From NCBI GenBank assembly GCA_016722525.1, contig JADKJB010000035.1, positions 1 to 31,266 on the forward strand: DNA of 31,266 bases, written 5' to 3'. Both the position numbers and the translations under genes were made by a program. Below are positions 1 through 9,967 of this stretch, piece by piece (positions within the stretch are counted from its first letter, which is position 1; the number at the start of each line of letters is the position of its first letter). The stretch comes from Bacteroidota bacterium. Its GTDB lineage: Bacteria > Bacteroidota > Bacteroidia > AKYH767-A > OLB10. The notes beneath the pieces are model-generated. The model saw only the letters and a program-made list of their open reading frames with translations, did not search any database and was not told the origin of the DNA.

Positions 1-51
1 CTTTACCTATATCTATAATTTCAAATTCGACAAATACTAAACCAAAATAAA

Positions 52-1251
52 ATGAAAAACATTCTTTTTTTAATTGTGCTTTTGACATCTTTTACTTCAA
101 ATGCACAAATCGGACAATGGCAGCTTTGCAATATGGGTTCTTGTAATTATTTTAATCGCAGCTTTATAGAATCGCAGGGGAAATTATTTTCAACAGGATG
201 TTACTCGATGGACAATGGGTTTACCTGGTCTGCACCAGCTGGAAATACGGGTGCGTATTCTTATGAAATAAATTCAGCAGGAATATTTGCAGGATCAAGC
301 TCAGCAATTTATTTTTCAAATACCAATGGATCTACATGGACGAATGTACATAATTTCGGGACTTTGAATTTTGTTTTTGGTATGGCGAAATTAAATGACA
401 CCATATATGCTGCTACATTTTCACAAGGAATCTGGATGACACCAGACAATGGTAATACCTGGGCAGCCATGAATTCAGGTCTGACCACTGACAGCATTTA
501 TTCAATTCTTTCCGTTAATAATTTGTTGTATGCAGGAACATTTAGTAATGGTATTTTTATTAGTGCAAATTCCGGATTAAGTTGGGCGCCTATAAATAAT
601 GGATTGCATGTGAACGAAATAATACGTTCAATGACTTCAGACAATATAAATATATATGCAAGCACAACAGATGCGCTCTATTATTCCAATAACAATGGAG
701 CATCATGGATGCAGGCAGGAATACCAACAACTCATGTTGGTAAAGTTATCGCTGTAGGAAATGCACTTTTGGTGGGAGGAGCAAATTTTTCAGGAACAGA
801 AGGTCTTTTTCGATCATTGGATCAAGGCAATTCATGGAGTCTTTATGATTCGGGGCTTCCTAACAGTTGTATTTATGTCGTAGGAGCTCTTTATGCCACC
901 TCCAATTATGTTTTTTGCGGATTGGGCGAAACATACCAACCCTGTTCCTCCACAGATATATACAGAATTGATCGAAATAGTGTGACCACTAGCTTTTCAG
1001 AAAGTGTGAATTTAAACCAGGTTATTGTTGAAGAATACCCAAATCCATTTTCAGAGTCAGTAAGTTTTAGATCCACTTCTAACACAACCGTAGATATTAT
1101 TTTATATGATATTACTAAAAGAATAATTCTAAATCAATCTTTTATTGCTACGATATCTATTAATACATCCAAACTTGATCATGGAATATATTTTTATGAA
1201 AGCAGAAACAAAAGTGGCCTGATTAATTCTGGTAAAATCATTAAAAATTAA
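52..1251 (+). CDS. BNR/Ycf48-like beta-propeller protein with T9SS sorting domain
   Basis: The 399-aa protein starts with a signal peptide (MKNILFLIVLLTSFTSNAQ). It then has five or more repeats of the BNR/Ycf48 type, each with an S/D-x-x-G-x-(S/T)-W core: NTNGSTW, PDNGNTW, ANSGLSW, NNNGASW and LDQGNSW. The last ~80 residues are a type A T9SS domain, with EEYPNPF at about residue 324 and ending GKIIKN. It is probably exported across the outer membrane and either attached to the surface or released. The cargo function is unknown; such propellers usually bind ligands or only resemble sialidases, and I see no catalytic residues that would support sialidase activity. The frame is intact. It is the only gene seen in cassette A, whose 5' end lies before the window. 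Confidence 0.85.
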   Translation: MKNILFLIVLLTSFTSNAQIGQWQLCNMGSCNYFNRSFIESQGKLFSTGCYSMDNGFTWSAPAGNTGAYSYEINSAGIFAGSSSAIYFSNTNGSTWTNVHNFGTLNFVFGMAKLNDTIYAATFSQGIWMTPDNGNTWAAMNSGLTTDSIYSILSVNNLLYAGTFSNGIFISANSGLSWAPINNGLHVNEIIRSMTSDNINIYASTTDALYYSNNNGASWMQAGIPTTHVGKVIAVGNALLVGGANFSGTEGLFRSLDQGNSWSLYDSGLPNSCIYVVGALYATSNYVFCGLGETYQPCSSTDIYRIDRNSVTTSFSESVNLNQVIVEEYPNPFSESVSFRSTSNTTVDIILYDITKRIILNQSFIATISINTSKLDHGIYFYESRNKSGLINSGKIIKN

Positions 1252-1283
1252 GTTAACCATATCAAAGGCGTCAAAGGGTCATC

Positions 1284-1417
1284 GCCTAACAGGCCATGTG
1301 CCGCAAGCCTGGGGATTTTAGTAAAGAATGTGATTTCGTCTCCGTGTGAAACGTAAAGGGGAAATGTGTATCTTTCATCTCCGAACCCGGCCTGCGGCAA
1401 TGGCCGGTCCGTTATAG
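1284..1417 (+). other. attC site 1 (long type, end of cassette A)
   Basis: R'' GCCTAAC is at 1284-1290 and R' GTTATAG at 1411-1417. The arms GGCCATGTGCCGCAAGCC and GGCCTGCGGCAATGGCC pair, with one extra G on the left arm. A ~75-nt loop holds the conserved segment GTAAAGGGGAAATGT. Sites 3 and 10 are close relatives. The expected start of cassette A, just upstream of base 1, is GTTAGGCGAT. Confidence 0.88.
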
Positions 1418-1456
1418 CACATTGCTTAATTCAGAATCGAAGAATAATTTTAAACC

Positions 1457-3090
1457 ATGCAAAAAATAAGAATACAGATTTTTATAAGTATTTATTTTCT
1501 GTTGAAATTTAGTTCTATTAATGCTCAGTCATTTCAATTGTACGGTGATAAAACATTCGGAGGTTCTAAAATAGAGATTAGCGACAATATTATTTTTGTT
1601 GGGAACGGAGAATTTATTATTAGCGGAGATAGTTATACGAATTTAGATGGCGATAAAACAGATGGTTTATGTTCGGATACATTATCGCCAGATATTTGGG
1701 TATTAAAATTCGATACGACTTTTAATATAATTTGGCAAAATAGTGTTGGTGGAAATAAATATGAAAGCAATTCCACTCTTGTTAAATCAAGTCAAGGCAG
1801 TAATTTCATTTTTAGCTGTGTTTCTACATCAACGAGTTCCTGCGATAAAAGCCAAAATGGTTTTGCTCCAACCTTTGATTTTTGGATTTATAATAGTGAT
1901 TTATTTAACAATAAGATATTCGATATAACTTTTGGTGGAATAGGTTCAGATGATGATCCATCTGTTATTCAATTATCAAATGGTGAATACATTGTAAGCG
2001 GAAGTTCAAGTTCCGGAATTGGCGGAGATAAAACTGTTCCCAATTTTGGTGGGGCTGATTTTGGACTTTTGAAATTTGATTCTACTGGAACGAAGTTGTG
2101 GGATAAAGTTTTGGAGGAACAGGTAATGAATTATCAACAAACAATTTCTTCGATTTAATTCCAGACAATAATGGCAATTTTCTGATTTTGGGTTATACTG
2201 CAAGCCCGGTGAGCGGAAATATATCTCAACCTAGTCAGGGAGGGATGGACATTTGGCTAATAAAAATTGACAGCAGTGGAAACAAATTATGGGATCAACG
2301 ATTTGGTGGTAGTGGAAGTGATTTGCCGAGAAAAATTATTCCAACAACAGACAAGGGATATATATTATGTGGAAGAACATTTTCGCCTCAAAGCGGTGAT
2401 GTAAGTGAACCCCCTCATGGACTAAGAGATATGTGGGTTATAAAATTGGATTCTGTTGGAAATAAACTTTGGGATAAAAGATATGGAGGTACTGGCATTA
2501 ATGATGCTAATTGGATTGAACAAGATTTTGATGGGGGATATTTAATTGGAGGAACTACTACTAGTCCAATAAGTTTAGATGTGTCGGAATCACCTTTTGG
2601 TGTCGGAGACTATTGGATTATTAAAACAGATAGTATTGGAAACAAAATATGGGACAAAAGATTTGGAGGGCCGGGCGATAATATACTAACATGTTTTGCA
2701 TTATTACCAGACTCTTCAATTATGTTGTTTGGATATGCTGATTCAGGAACCACTAGCGTCAAAACACACCCTGGTAATGGATTGACGGATTACTGGTTGG
2801 TTCATTTTAAATACAATAATTCACCTATCGGTATCAATGAGTTATCATACGATAATCAATCTATTTCGATTTATCCAAACCCTGTTACTGATGAATTACT
2901 CCTTCATTCACAATCGAATTTGCCTCTACAATATTTCCGACTTTATGATTTAACAGGCAGATTAGTATATGAGCAATTGGAATTTGACGAAAAGACTGTG
3001 AACATTTCGCAATTGAAACCAGCCATATATTTCTATCAGATTTTGGGTTCAAGGAATAATTTCTATAATGGAAAACTTCTAAAGCAATAG
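1457..3090 (+). CDS. Repeat beta-propeller protein with T9SS sorting domain (frameshift)
   Basis: This reads as one protein of about 544 aa, split by a single missing base near 2105-2112. The first frame ends at 2158, and the frame running to 3090 continues with GGTGNELSTNNFFDLIPD. It has a signal peptide (MQKIRIQIFISIYFLLKFSSINAQ). At least five ~60-residue repeats follow, of the pattern GGxxxD...GGY-xxGxTxSPxSGDVSEP...DxWxIKxDSxGNKxWDKRFGG, probably propeller blades. The C-terminal T9SS domain has ISIYPNPVTDEL and ends GKLLKQ. The break falls in a run of like bases and every repeat around it is intact, so it is probably a sequencing error. It is the only gene of cassette B. Its target or ligand is unknown. 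Confidence 0.85.
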
Positions 3091-3109
3091 TAGCTGTGCA
3101 GGCAACGTG

Positions 3110-3235
3110 CTATAACACGCAGTAGCACGCAAGCCGGCCTTAGGAAGTTTTTGTGGCTTCAGATCTTTTGGTTATCTTTGGGAAGCAGGAAGCACCTGGA
3201 ATTCTTATGCCGGCCAGCGGCTACTGCGGGAACGT
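3110..3235 (+). other. attC site 2 (end of cassette B), split by IS copy 1
   Basis: The R'' segment GTGCTATAAC (3107-3116) is the exact reverse complement of the start of cassette B, GTTATAGCAC at 1411. The arms GCAGTAGCACGCAAGCCGGCC and GGCCAGCGGCTACTGC pair with an extra left-arm base. The site is cut after AACGT at 3235, and the rest of R' (GTTATGG, 4983-4989) lies beyond the insertion. Confidence 0.87.
3148..3180 (+). promoter_or_regulatory. Candidate Bacteroidota promoter inside the attC 2 loop
   Basis: TTTTTG (3148-3153), a 19-nt spacer and TATCTTTG (3173-3180) fit the Bacteroidota -33 TTTG / -7 TAnnTTTG consensus in sequence and spacing. It points towards cassette C. Before the IS inserted, it would have placed a transcript start about 50 nt upstream of that cassette's first ATG. 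This is inferred from sequence match only. Confidence 0.5.
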
Positions 3236-4980
3236 CAGGTTGTGAAAAAACTCCGTTTTTCACAACCAATATCCTCGGAGGAGTGGCATGTAAAATTATA
3301 AACCAATTAAACGCGATATACGCTCATAAAAAAATCAGGCTGCAATTTCCAATTCATAAAAAGCAGGCAGTGTAATGGAAGCATTAGGAGTAGGATTTGA
3401 TCGAAGTCTCCAAGCTTTTCGGTATTTTGGTTTCCATTTTTGAGTGTTTGCATTAAATCGTCGAATTCAAGAATATTAAAGGACCGCTTTATGTTGTATG
3501 AAAGCATTATCAAACTCCATTCTCCATTTACTTTTTCCAGTCCAATGAGGTTGGTGTAATTGTAACCCCACTTTCGTTTGATGGTTCCAAAAATATGTTC
3601 GTTGATTTCTTGCCGAGTTCTGTATAATTTTTGATTTCTTTTGTAATTCCTGTTGTTTAATTCAACGGCTTCTGCATATTGACTTCGTTCAATTTCCCTT
3701 CCACCTTTTGCTCTACCGGTGCACAAATGTTTTACCGGACAGTGTTTACATTTTGGAGTACGGTACTTTTATATTGGTATGAAATTTTGTCCTCACGTTT
3801 TTGGTGTGCCAGGTACCAAAGGTATGCAAGGTTTGTCCGGCGGGACATGTGTAAGTGTCGTTTCTTCTGTTATATTTAAACTGATCCACCAGATATTCTT
3901 TTGTAGTTCCTTTAGGATTGCTGTTTACTAATTCCTGTCGTGCAACAATTGTTTTTAAATTAAGCAATTGACATTGTTCAATTTCGCGGGCATTGTTATA
4001 GCCTTTATCGGCGAGCAATGTAAATTCGGAGGAATTCAAATTCGATTTTGCTTCAGCAGCAATGGTTGATAAAGCATTACGGTCATTACGACTGATAGTG
4101 TGAGTAGCAACCACCAAACAATGCTTAGCGTCAACAGCCGCCTGAGTGTTGTAACAAACTTCAACAACCTGTCCTTGTACTAAAAGGCTACGACTATCAG
4201 GATCTGTGGTACTGATTTGAGGCTCCCCGCTGGAGACTAATTGTTTTTTGAGTTGGGTATACTTTAATTTATTCTTTTTGAGACGATCCAGTTTTTCGGT
4301 AACATCAGAAAGTTGGGAAGCATTTTCTTCTTGATCGAGCGTGTCCATTTGAGAGAGATATTCTTTGGTCTTTTCTTCAATGTATTGAAAGTGACGATCT
4401 AACTTTTTAGAAGTGTAATTATTTTTCTTACTGTTATGAGCTCTGGATTTGGTTCCGTCAATGGCAATGGTTTTCCCGCCAATTAAATCGGCTTCTTTCA
4501 AAAACGTTACAAACAGTTTGAACATATTAACCAGTGCATTGCCGTTCACCTTTCTAAAATCGGCAATAGTATGGTAGTTGGGTATCAACTTACCGCAAAG
4601 CCACTGCATCTCTAAATTGCGTTTACATTCTTTTTCAAGCCGACGTGAAGACCGGATTCCGTTCTGATATCCATATAAATAAATCCTGAGAAACAATTTG
4701 GGATGAAACGATGGTCTGCCTTCTATCTGAACATTTTCATTTGAAACCCTAACTTAGAAAGCTCCAGTTTTTCAACGAAAGCATCCAGAAACCGGACAGG
4801 GTCATTAACAGAAATTGCCTCTTCCAGGGATCCAAACGTGATTTGGTTACGATCGGCAGGGATTATCTGATTCATATCCTAATGTTTGAATCAAATTTAG
4901 GCAGAAATGGCTATAGTTTTTGTAAATTTTGTTAGAAGAAATTAACAATTTGATGGAGAAATTAGTATTTTCACAGTCTG
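3236..4980 (-). mobile_element. IS1182-family insertion sequence, copy 1
   Basis: The 1745-bp element is bounded by imperfect inverted ends, CAGGTTGTGAAAAA on the left and CAGACTGTGAAAAT read inward from the right. It is flanked by the 4-bp direct repeat ACGT (3232-3235 and 4981-4984). Next to the left end is a perfect hairpin, GGTTGTGAAAAA / TTTTTCACAACC (3238-3249 and 3256-3267), which may block read-through. The insertion lies in the R' core of attC 2. The family assignment rests on the transposase. Confidence 0.9.
3335..4875 (-). pseudogene. IS1182-family DDE transposase, copy 1 (three or more frameshifts)
   Basis: The start codon is the ATG read from 4875 (MNQIIPADRNQITFG) and the expected stop is at 3335-3337. 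Its parts give an approximately 514-aa transposase. An N-terminal DUF772-like region (FHPKLFLRIYLYGYQNGIRSSRRLEKE) is followed by a DDE domain. The acidic residues appear in IAIDGTKS, LLADKGYNN and RQEINEHIFGTIKR. A CPAGQTL...CKHCPVKHLC cysteine segment precedes the last acidic motif. Compared with copy 2, one base is missing in each of several T runs (near 3438, 3768, 3805 and 4733). These may be assembly errors, so an intact gene cannot be excluded. Confidence 0.87.
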
Positions 4981-4985
4981 ACGTT

Positions 4986-5356
4986 ATGGGCAAGTTTTAT
5001 GAACTAAATCTGATTGGTAAGAAAATCACGGACATATCACATTTGATAGGCGAATATTTTCCATTGGCCAGCGTGAATGAAATGACACCTGACGTCCAAA
5101 ATGTTCCAGAGGTTTGATTCAAATAGAAGAATATTCATTGACAATTTCAAATCCAATTTCACTATTTGGACAAGTCAAAGGCTTAAATGGATTGATAGGA
5201 AGGAAAATTATCAATGTAATTGATGATGATGAGCAAGCAACATTTTATACCGATGAAAACATTCATTTTCAAGTAAACTTAAGACAAGAATTTTATGCTG
5301 GACCCGAAGCAATGAGTCTTCATGGACCCGATAATCTCATAGTCGTGTGGAATTAA
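4986..5356 (+). CDS. Small soluble protein of unknown function, cassette C (frameshift)
   Basis: I do not recognise this family. ATG 4986 begins MGKFYELNLIGKK. One missing T near 5113 splits it; the restored protein is about 123 aa, with EVLIQIEEYSLTIS across the join. The second half (LNGLIGRKIINVIDDDEQATFYTDENIHF..., ending in PEAMSLHGPDNLIVVWN) looks like a compact beta-rich fold with no signal peptide or membrane segment. Such small acidic proteins are common in integron cassettes, and some bacterial immunity proteins look similar, but nothing here proves that role. The ATG lies one base after the GTT of the attC core, so the cassette has almost no leader of its own and would rely on a promoter in the preceding attC or cassette. 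Confidence 0.7.
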
Positions 5357-5362
5357 ACCTGC

Positions 5363-5493
5363 CCATAACAGGCCATGTGCCGCAAGCCTGGCGCTTGGGG
5401 TAAGGAATGGGATTTTAGCTTCGTGTGAAACGTAAAGGAAATGTGTAATTTCGGCTTCGAACACGGCCTGCGGCAATAGCCAAACCGTTACTG
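5363..5493 (+). other. attC site 3 (long type, end of cassette C)
   Basis: R'' CCATAAC is at 5363-5369 and R' GTTACTG at 5487-5493. TGCCCATAAC (5360-5369) is the exact reverse complement of the cassette C start at 4983. The arms GGCCATGTGCCGCAAGCC and GGCCTGCGGCAATAGCC match site 1. Confidence 0.9.
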
Positions 5494-5514
5494 GCTATAA
5501 TAACTGAACACTCT

Positions 5515-5773
5515 ATGAGCTATGCAGGACATGTTTTGATATGATAGCAAGAATGAAGTATAATAACTCCTTGCTAAAGAAACAATCCTATTTTAGACAG
5601 AAACAGAAATTCATAAAAGCTAAAGGCAAAATTACCAATCATAATAATTCTTTGACAAAAGAAGAGTTATTGAAAGTTAAGAAAATTGTTAAACTCCAAC
5701 AAGAAAAGAGACACGAGCTTCAATTTTAGCTGCAACAATTACTATAGCAATTCTTATAGTCATCCTTTGGTGA
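5515..5773 (+). CDS. Small basic single-pass membrane protein, cassette D (two frameshifts)
   Basis: Only codons 5541-5729 are open without correction. Adding one base near 5536-5540 joins an upstream start (MSYAGHVLDMIARMKYNN). Adding one T near 5725 joins a hydrophobic end (LAATITIAILIVILW, stop at 5771-5773). The result is an 86-aa protein with a strongly basic, probably helical middle (KKQSYFRQKQKFIKAKGK, KEELLKVKKIVKLQQEKR) and one C-terminal membrane helix. Two corrections that each add a sensible segment support sequencing error over decay. The function is unknown. It is the only gene of a 405-bp cassette. Confidence 0.6.
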
Positions 5774-5802
5774 TATTGCATTAGTCGACGCAAAATTACA
5801 GC

Positions 5803-5898
5803 CAGTAACAGGCAGTTGGTCGCCAGGGCCAGCCGGTGCTATTAGTTTTTTTATTAAATTGGCGGCCGGCCCTGTCGCCAACCGCCAAACCGTTACCG
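5803..5898 (+). other. attC site 4 (short type, end of cassette D)
   Basis: R'' CAGTAAC is at 5803-5809 and R' GTTACCG at 5892-5898. AGCCAGTAAC (5800-5809) is the exact reverse complement of the cassette D start GTTACTGGCT (5487). The arms GGCAGTTGGTCGCCAGGGCC and GGCCCTGTCGCCAACCGCC pair with an extra left-arm T. The unpaired spacers are A on the left and AAACC on the right. Confidence 0.92.
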
Positions 5899-5927
5899 GA
5901 AACCAACCTTAACAAACTAGGACAAAG

Positions 5928-7201
5928 ATGAACCTTAAGATTTATTTGTGTTTCGTTTTGATGTTGTTTGTTACGACAAAACTGTTTGCTCAGTGGCAAA
6001 CAATTTTTAAAGATTCTGCTCAGTATCAATTTAACTCAGTTTATTTTCTAAATAATGATACCGGTTTTGTTGGAGGATTTAATAAAACTCTTTCAGGAAA
6101 TCAAAACGGAATAATTTTCCGAACAATTGATGGAGGTGTAACTTGGGATACAACAAATCTTGATGAATTAATTTTATGTGTTCAATTTATTAATCAATCT
6201 TTTGGGTTTTGCGGAGGCGATGGTGGTGCTGATTATTTAACCACGGATATGGGGGTTACCTGGCAAAAGCGCGGGAATTCTTCGACGATGTCCGACCACA
6301 GTAGCATATACTTTGTGAACCCATCTACTGGGTATCGTTCAAATATGCAACACTGGATACAGCAAACTGTTGATACCGGTTTAACATGGCAAAATATTTT
6401 CTATTCTGCAGGAGGTTCTTATTTTCCTGGGACTAGTAGAATGGTATTCCCTGACAATCAAATTGGATATCTTGCTCAAAGTCGGTTTGGACAATCACCA
6501 AGTGGAATTACTTCATTCTCGAAAACAACCAATGGTGGCAATAATTGGGTAGATCTATCACTTCCTGCCAACTTCTATCCATACTCCTGTTATTTCTTTG
6601 ACAGCATATCCGGCATTGCAGTTGGACGGTATGGTAATTTTTCAAAAACCATTGATGGTGGTTTAACTTGGTCATTACCTACATCTATTTCAAATTATTT
6701 TTTATATGATGTATCTTTTGTAAATGATTCGGTTGGATATATTGTTGGGGGCTATAACAAATATGATACAGCTAGTTTAAGAAAAGGTATAATTTTCAAG
6801 ACAATTGATTATGGTAATTCTTGGCAAGTTCTGGACAGTAGTTATTTTGATGGACTTACTAAATTACATTTTCCCTCAGATTCTGTCGGTTATGCTGTTG
6901 GCATGAATGGCATTATTTTGAAAATTTCAAATGCTAATTCTGCAATAACTAGTATTGATAATATAGCAGAAAGCGAAAATTCACTTTTTATTTATCCTAA
7001 TCCAGCAAGTGATTTTATTTTTATTCAAAAAACATGGGGGACAAGATATATGTTTATGACACCTTTGGAAAAGTTGTATTAAAAATTAATGGTCATCCTG
7101 ATCCATACGCTTCGACAAAATTAAACATCACATCATTAGTAGATGGCATTTATTTCATGAAAAGCGGTTTTATGAGTTCTAAATTTGTAATTAAGAAATG
7201 A
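5928..7201 (+). CDS. Ycf48/BNR-like propeller protein with T9SS sorting domain (frameshift)
   Basis: The signal peptide is MNLKIYLCFVLMLFVTTKLFAQ. Several Ycf48/BNR blades follow, with cores FRTIDGGVTWDTT, TTDMGVTWQKR, VDTGLTWQN, TTNGGNNWVDL, KTIDGGLTWSLP and KTIDYGNSWQVL, alternating with VGY/GFVGG turns. The T9SS domain begins LFIYPNPASDF. One missing base near 7028-7038 truncates the uncorrected frame at 7082; the other frame restores the usual end (DIYVYDTFGKVVLK ... LVDGIYFMKSGF ... FVIKK) to the stop at 7199-7201, giving about 424 aa. Ycf48 itself is a photosystem II factor. Here only the fold is shared, so no photosynthetic role is implied. It is the only gene of cassette E. Confidence 0.86.
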
Positions 7202-7214
7202 GCTTGTTGGCTTC

Positions 7215-7306
7215 CGGTAACAGCCTGTTTACGCCAGGCGGGCATATTTCTTTTTAATTATTATCTTTGGTATGCCCGCCCGGCGTAAACAGGCGGAACG
7301 TTAGCG
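7215..7306 (+). other. attC site 5 (end of cassette E)
   Basis: R'' CGGTAAC is at 7215-7221 and R' GTTAGCG at 7300-7306. TTCCGGTAAC (7212-7221) is the exact reverse complement of the cassette E start (5892). The near-perfect arms GCCTGTTTACGCCAGGCGGG and CCCGCCCGGCGTAAACAGGC differ in sequence from the other sites but keep the same layout. Confidence 0.9.
7262..7269 (+). promoter_or_regulatory. Candidate -7 element TATCTTTG in the attC 5 loop
   Basis: It matches the Bacteroidota TAnnTTTG element and lies 69 nt upstream of the ATG at 7339. There is no clear -33 TTTG at the right distance, so the call is weak. The same octamer occurs in the loops of sites 2 and 12. Confidence 0.3.
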
Positions 7307-7338
7307 GCTATACTTTTTCAATTTAAAATGTATGTATT

Positions 7339-8007
7339 ATGAAAAATAGAAAAATTATTTCGACGTTAGCCTTAATTCTTGCTTTGTTAGTTTTCAATGT
7401 TAAGGCAGTGTTTTGTCAAATTGATGTTGGCATTACAGCAATTATAAACCCTACTTGTTCGGTTATTCCCGGGGTGCCGGAACCTGTTATTGTAGTAATT
7501 ACTAATTTTGGAAATACCACAATGACAACTTATCCTATAGGCTGTACAATTAATGGCGGTATACCAACCGTAGCGACCTGGAATGGTTTTTTAGCGCCAT
7601 CAGTTTCTGATACATTTGAGTTCCCCATATTATTTAATTTCCCGAGTGGTCCGTTCTCATTTTGTGCATACGCATTACCCGGGGATGCAAACTCCACAAA
7701 TGATACTACTTGTATATTTTGTAATGGCTCTCCAATGTCTGTAAATGCGAGTGAAAACTATTTAAAAAATAAGATTATAATCCAACCGAATCCTACCATA
7801 GGCATCTTTTCACTAACGATTGAGGATAAGATAGCTTACTCTGCATCTATTGCCATTACAAACATTTTGGGAAAGGTAGTTTGGAGAAGCGATATTCTTA
7901 AACAAGAATTTAATATCGACTTTTCAAACGAACCAAGCGGTCTATACTTAATTATTCTTAAAACACCTTATACAGTTTCGACTTCAAAATTGTTTGTGAT
8001 TAAATAG
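7339..8007 (+). CDS. Secreted CARDB-like protein with T9SS sorting domain (cassette F)
   Basis: The 222-aa protein has an intact frame. A signal peptide (to about VKAVFCQ) is followed by one Ig-like domain resembling CARDB: DVGITAIINPTCSVIPG, PVIVVITNFGNTTMTT, TWNGFLAPSVSDTF, then FCAYALPGDANSTNDTTC. The domain ends in the cysteine-containing CIFCNGSPMSVN. The T9SS domain follows, with IIIQPNPTIGIFSLTIEDK and the end KLFVIK. CARDB domains are adhesion-type modules, so a surface role is likely, but no ligand is evident. It is a close paralogue of the gene at 10852-11524 in cassette H. Confidence 0.88.
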   Translation: MKNRKIISTLALILALLVFNVKAVFCQIDVGITAIINPTCSVIPGVPEPVIVVITNFGNTTMTTYPIGCTINGGIPTVATWNGFLAPSVSDTFEFPILFNFPSGPFSFCAYALPGDANSTNDTTCIFCNGSPMSVNASENYLKNKIIIQPNPTIGIFSLTIEDKIAYSASIAITNILGKVVWRSDILKQEFNIDFSNEPSGLYLIILKTPYTVSTSKLFVIK

Positions 8008-8041
8008 AAGTGTGCAACAAGATAATTCTCGTATGTACAGC

Positions 8042-8130
8042 CGCTAACACGTGGTTGCCGCAAGGGCCGGCCGAAGTTTAAAGTAAATTATTAAATTGGT
8101 GGCCGGCCCCTGCGGCAACCGCGAAAACGT
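8042..8130 (+). other. attC site 6 (short type, end of cassette F), split by IS copy 2
   Basis: AGCCGCTAAC (8039-8048) is the exact reverse complement of the cassette F start (7300). The arms GGTTGCCGCAAGGGCCGGCC and GGCCGGCCCCTGCGGCAACC pair. It is cut after AACGT at 8130; the rest of R' (GTTGGTA) is at 9881-9887. Confidence 0.92.
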
Positions 8131-9878
8131 CAGGTTGTGAAAAAACTCCGTTTTTCACAACCAATATCCTCGGAGGAGTGGCATGTAAAATTATAAACCA
8201 ATTAAACGCGATATACGCTCATAAAAAAATCAGGCTGCAATTTCCAATTCATAAAAAGCAGGCAGTGTAATGGAAGCATTAGGAGTAGGATTTGATCGAA
8301 GTCTCCAAGCTTTTCGGTATTTTGGTTTCCATTTTTTGAGTGTTTGCATTAAATCGTCGAATTCAAGAATATTAAAGGACCGCTTTATGTTGTATGAAAG
8401 CATTATCAAACTCCATTCTCCATTTACTTTTTCCAGTCCAATGAGGTTGGTGTAATTGTAACCCCACTTTCGTTTGATGGTTCCAAAAATATGTTCGTTG
8501 ATTTCTTGCCGAGTTCTGTATAATTTTTGATTTCTTTTGTAATTCCTGTTGTTTAATTCAACGGCTTCTGCATATTGACTTCGTTCAATTTCCCTTCCAC
8601 CTTTTGCTCTACCGGTGCACAAATGTTTTACCGGACAGTGTTTACATTTTGGAGTACGGTACTTTTTATATTGGTATGAAATTTTGTCCTCACGTTTTTT
8701 GGTGTGCCAGGTACCAAAGGTATGCAAGGTTTGTCCGGCGGGACATGTGTAAGTGTCGTTTCTTCTGTTATATTTAAACTGATCCACCAGATATTCTTTT
8801 GTAGTTCCTTTAGGATTGCTGTTTACTAATTCCTGTCGTGCAACAATTGTTTTTAAATTAAGCAATTGACATTGTTCAATTTCGCGGGCATTGTTATAGC
8901 CTTTATCGGCGAGCAATGTAAATTCGGAGGAATTCAAATTCGATTTTGCTTCAGCAGCAATGGTTGATAAAGCATTACGGTCATTACGACTGATAGTGTG
9001 AGTAGCAACCACCAAACAATGCTTAGCGTCAACAGCCGCCTGAGTGTTGTAACAAACTTCAACAACCTGTCCTTGTACTAAAAGGCTACGACTATCAGGA
9101 TCTGTGGTACTGATTTGAGGCTCCCCGCTGGAGACTAATTGTTTTTTGAGTTGGGTATACTTTAATTTATTCTTTTGAGACGATCCAGTTTTTCGGTAAC
9201 ATCAGAAAGTTGGGAAGCATTTTCTTCTTGATCGAGCGTGTCCATTTGAGAGAGATATTCTTTGGTCTTTTCTTCAATGTATTGAAAGTGACGATCTAAC
9301 TTTTTAGAAGTGTAATTATTTTTCTTACTGTTATGAGCTCTGGATTTGGTTCCGTCAATGGCAATGGTTTTCCCGCCAATTAAATCGGCTTCTTTCAAAA
9401 ACGTTACAAACAGTTTGAACATATTAACCAGTGCATTGCCGTTCACCTTTCTAAAATCGGCAATAGTATGGTAGTTGGGTATCAACTTACCGCAAAGCCA
9501 CTGCATCTCTAAATTGCGTTTACATTCTTTTTCAAGCCGACGTGAAGACCGGATTCCGTTCTGATATCCATATAAATAAATCCTGAGAAACAATTTGGGA
9601 TGAAACGATGGTCTGCCTTCTATCTGAACATTTTTCATTTGAAACCCTAACTTAGAAAGCTCCAGTTTTTCAACGAAAGCATCCAGAAACCGGACAGGGT
9701 CATTAACAGAAATTGCCTCTTCCAGGGATCCAAACGTGATTTGGTTACGATCGGCAGGGATTATCTGATTCATATCCTAATGTTTGAATCAAATTTAGGC
9801 AGAAATGGCTATAGTTTTTGTAAATTTTGTTAGAAGAAATTAACAATTTGATGGAGAAATTAGTATTTTCACAGTCTG
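8131..9878 (-). mobile_element. IS1182-family insertion sequence, copy 2
   Basis: The element is 1748 bp and nearly identical to copy 1. It has the same inverted ends and left-end hairpin (8133-8162), with the direct repeat ACGT at 8127-8130 and 9879-9882. It lies in the R' core of attC 6, at the same base and in the same orientation as copy 1. Confidence 0.92.
8230..9773 (-). CDS. IS1182-family DDE transposase, copy 2 (one frameshift, best copy)
   Basis: The start is the ATG read from 9773 and the stop is at 8230-8232. It is interrupted only by one missing base in a T run near 9172 (LKKNKLKYTQ in copies 1 and 3). Restored, it is 514 aa. The N-terminal helix-rich region covers about residues 1-110. 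The catalytic D, D and E lie in IAIDGTKS (about 140), LLADKGYNN (about 295) and EINEHIFGTIKRKWG (about 425). The insert between the first two acidic motifs carries a charged coiled stretch (KKLDRHFQYIEEKTKEYL ... EKLDRLKK). A C-x2-C / C-x4-C segment lies at about 345-385. If the indel is an assembly error, this copy is functional. Confidence 0.9.
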
Positions 9879-9967
9879 ACGTTGGTAGCAAGCATAGTAG
9901 AACGCGTAGAAACCAATAACTTGACAGCAAAGTCTAATTCCTATAACATACCCTGATAAAAGCGGAC

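Noticed and set aside
4929..4985. Extension of the cassette C protein into the IS end (MLEEINNLMEKLVFSQSDV)
   Set aside because: Those codons are IS terminal sequence present at all four copies. The cassette's own start is ATG 4986.
9745..9930. 61-aa open frame on the - strand across the right end of IS copy 2
   Set aside because: It spans the IS boundary and the start of the transposase in another frame, and it has no protein-like features.
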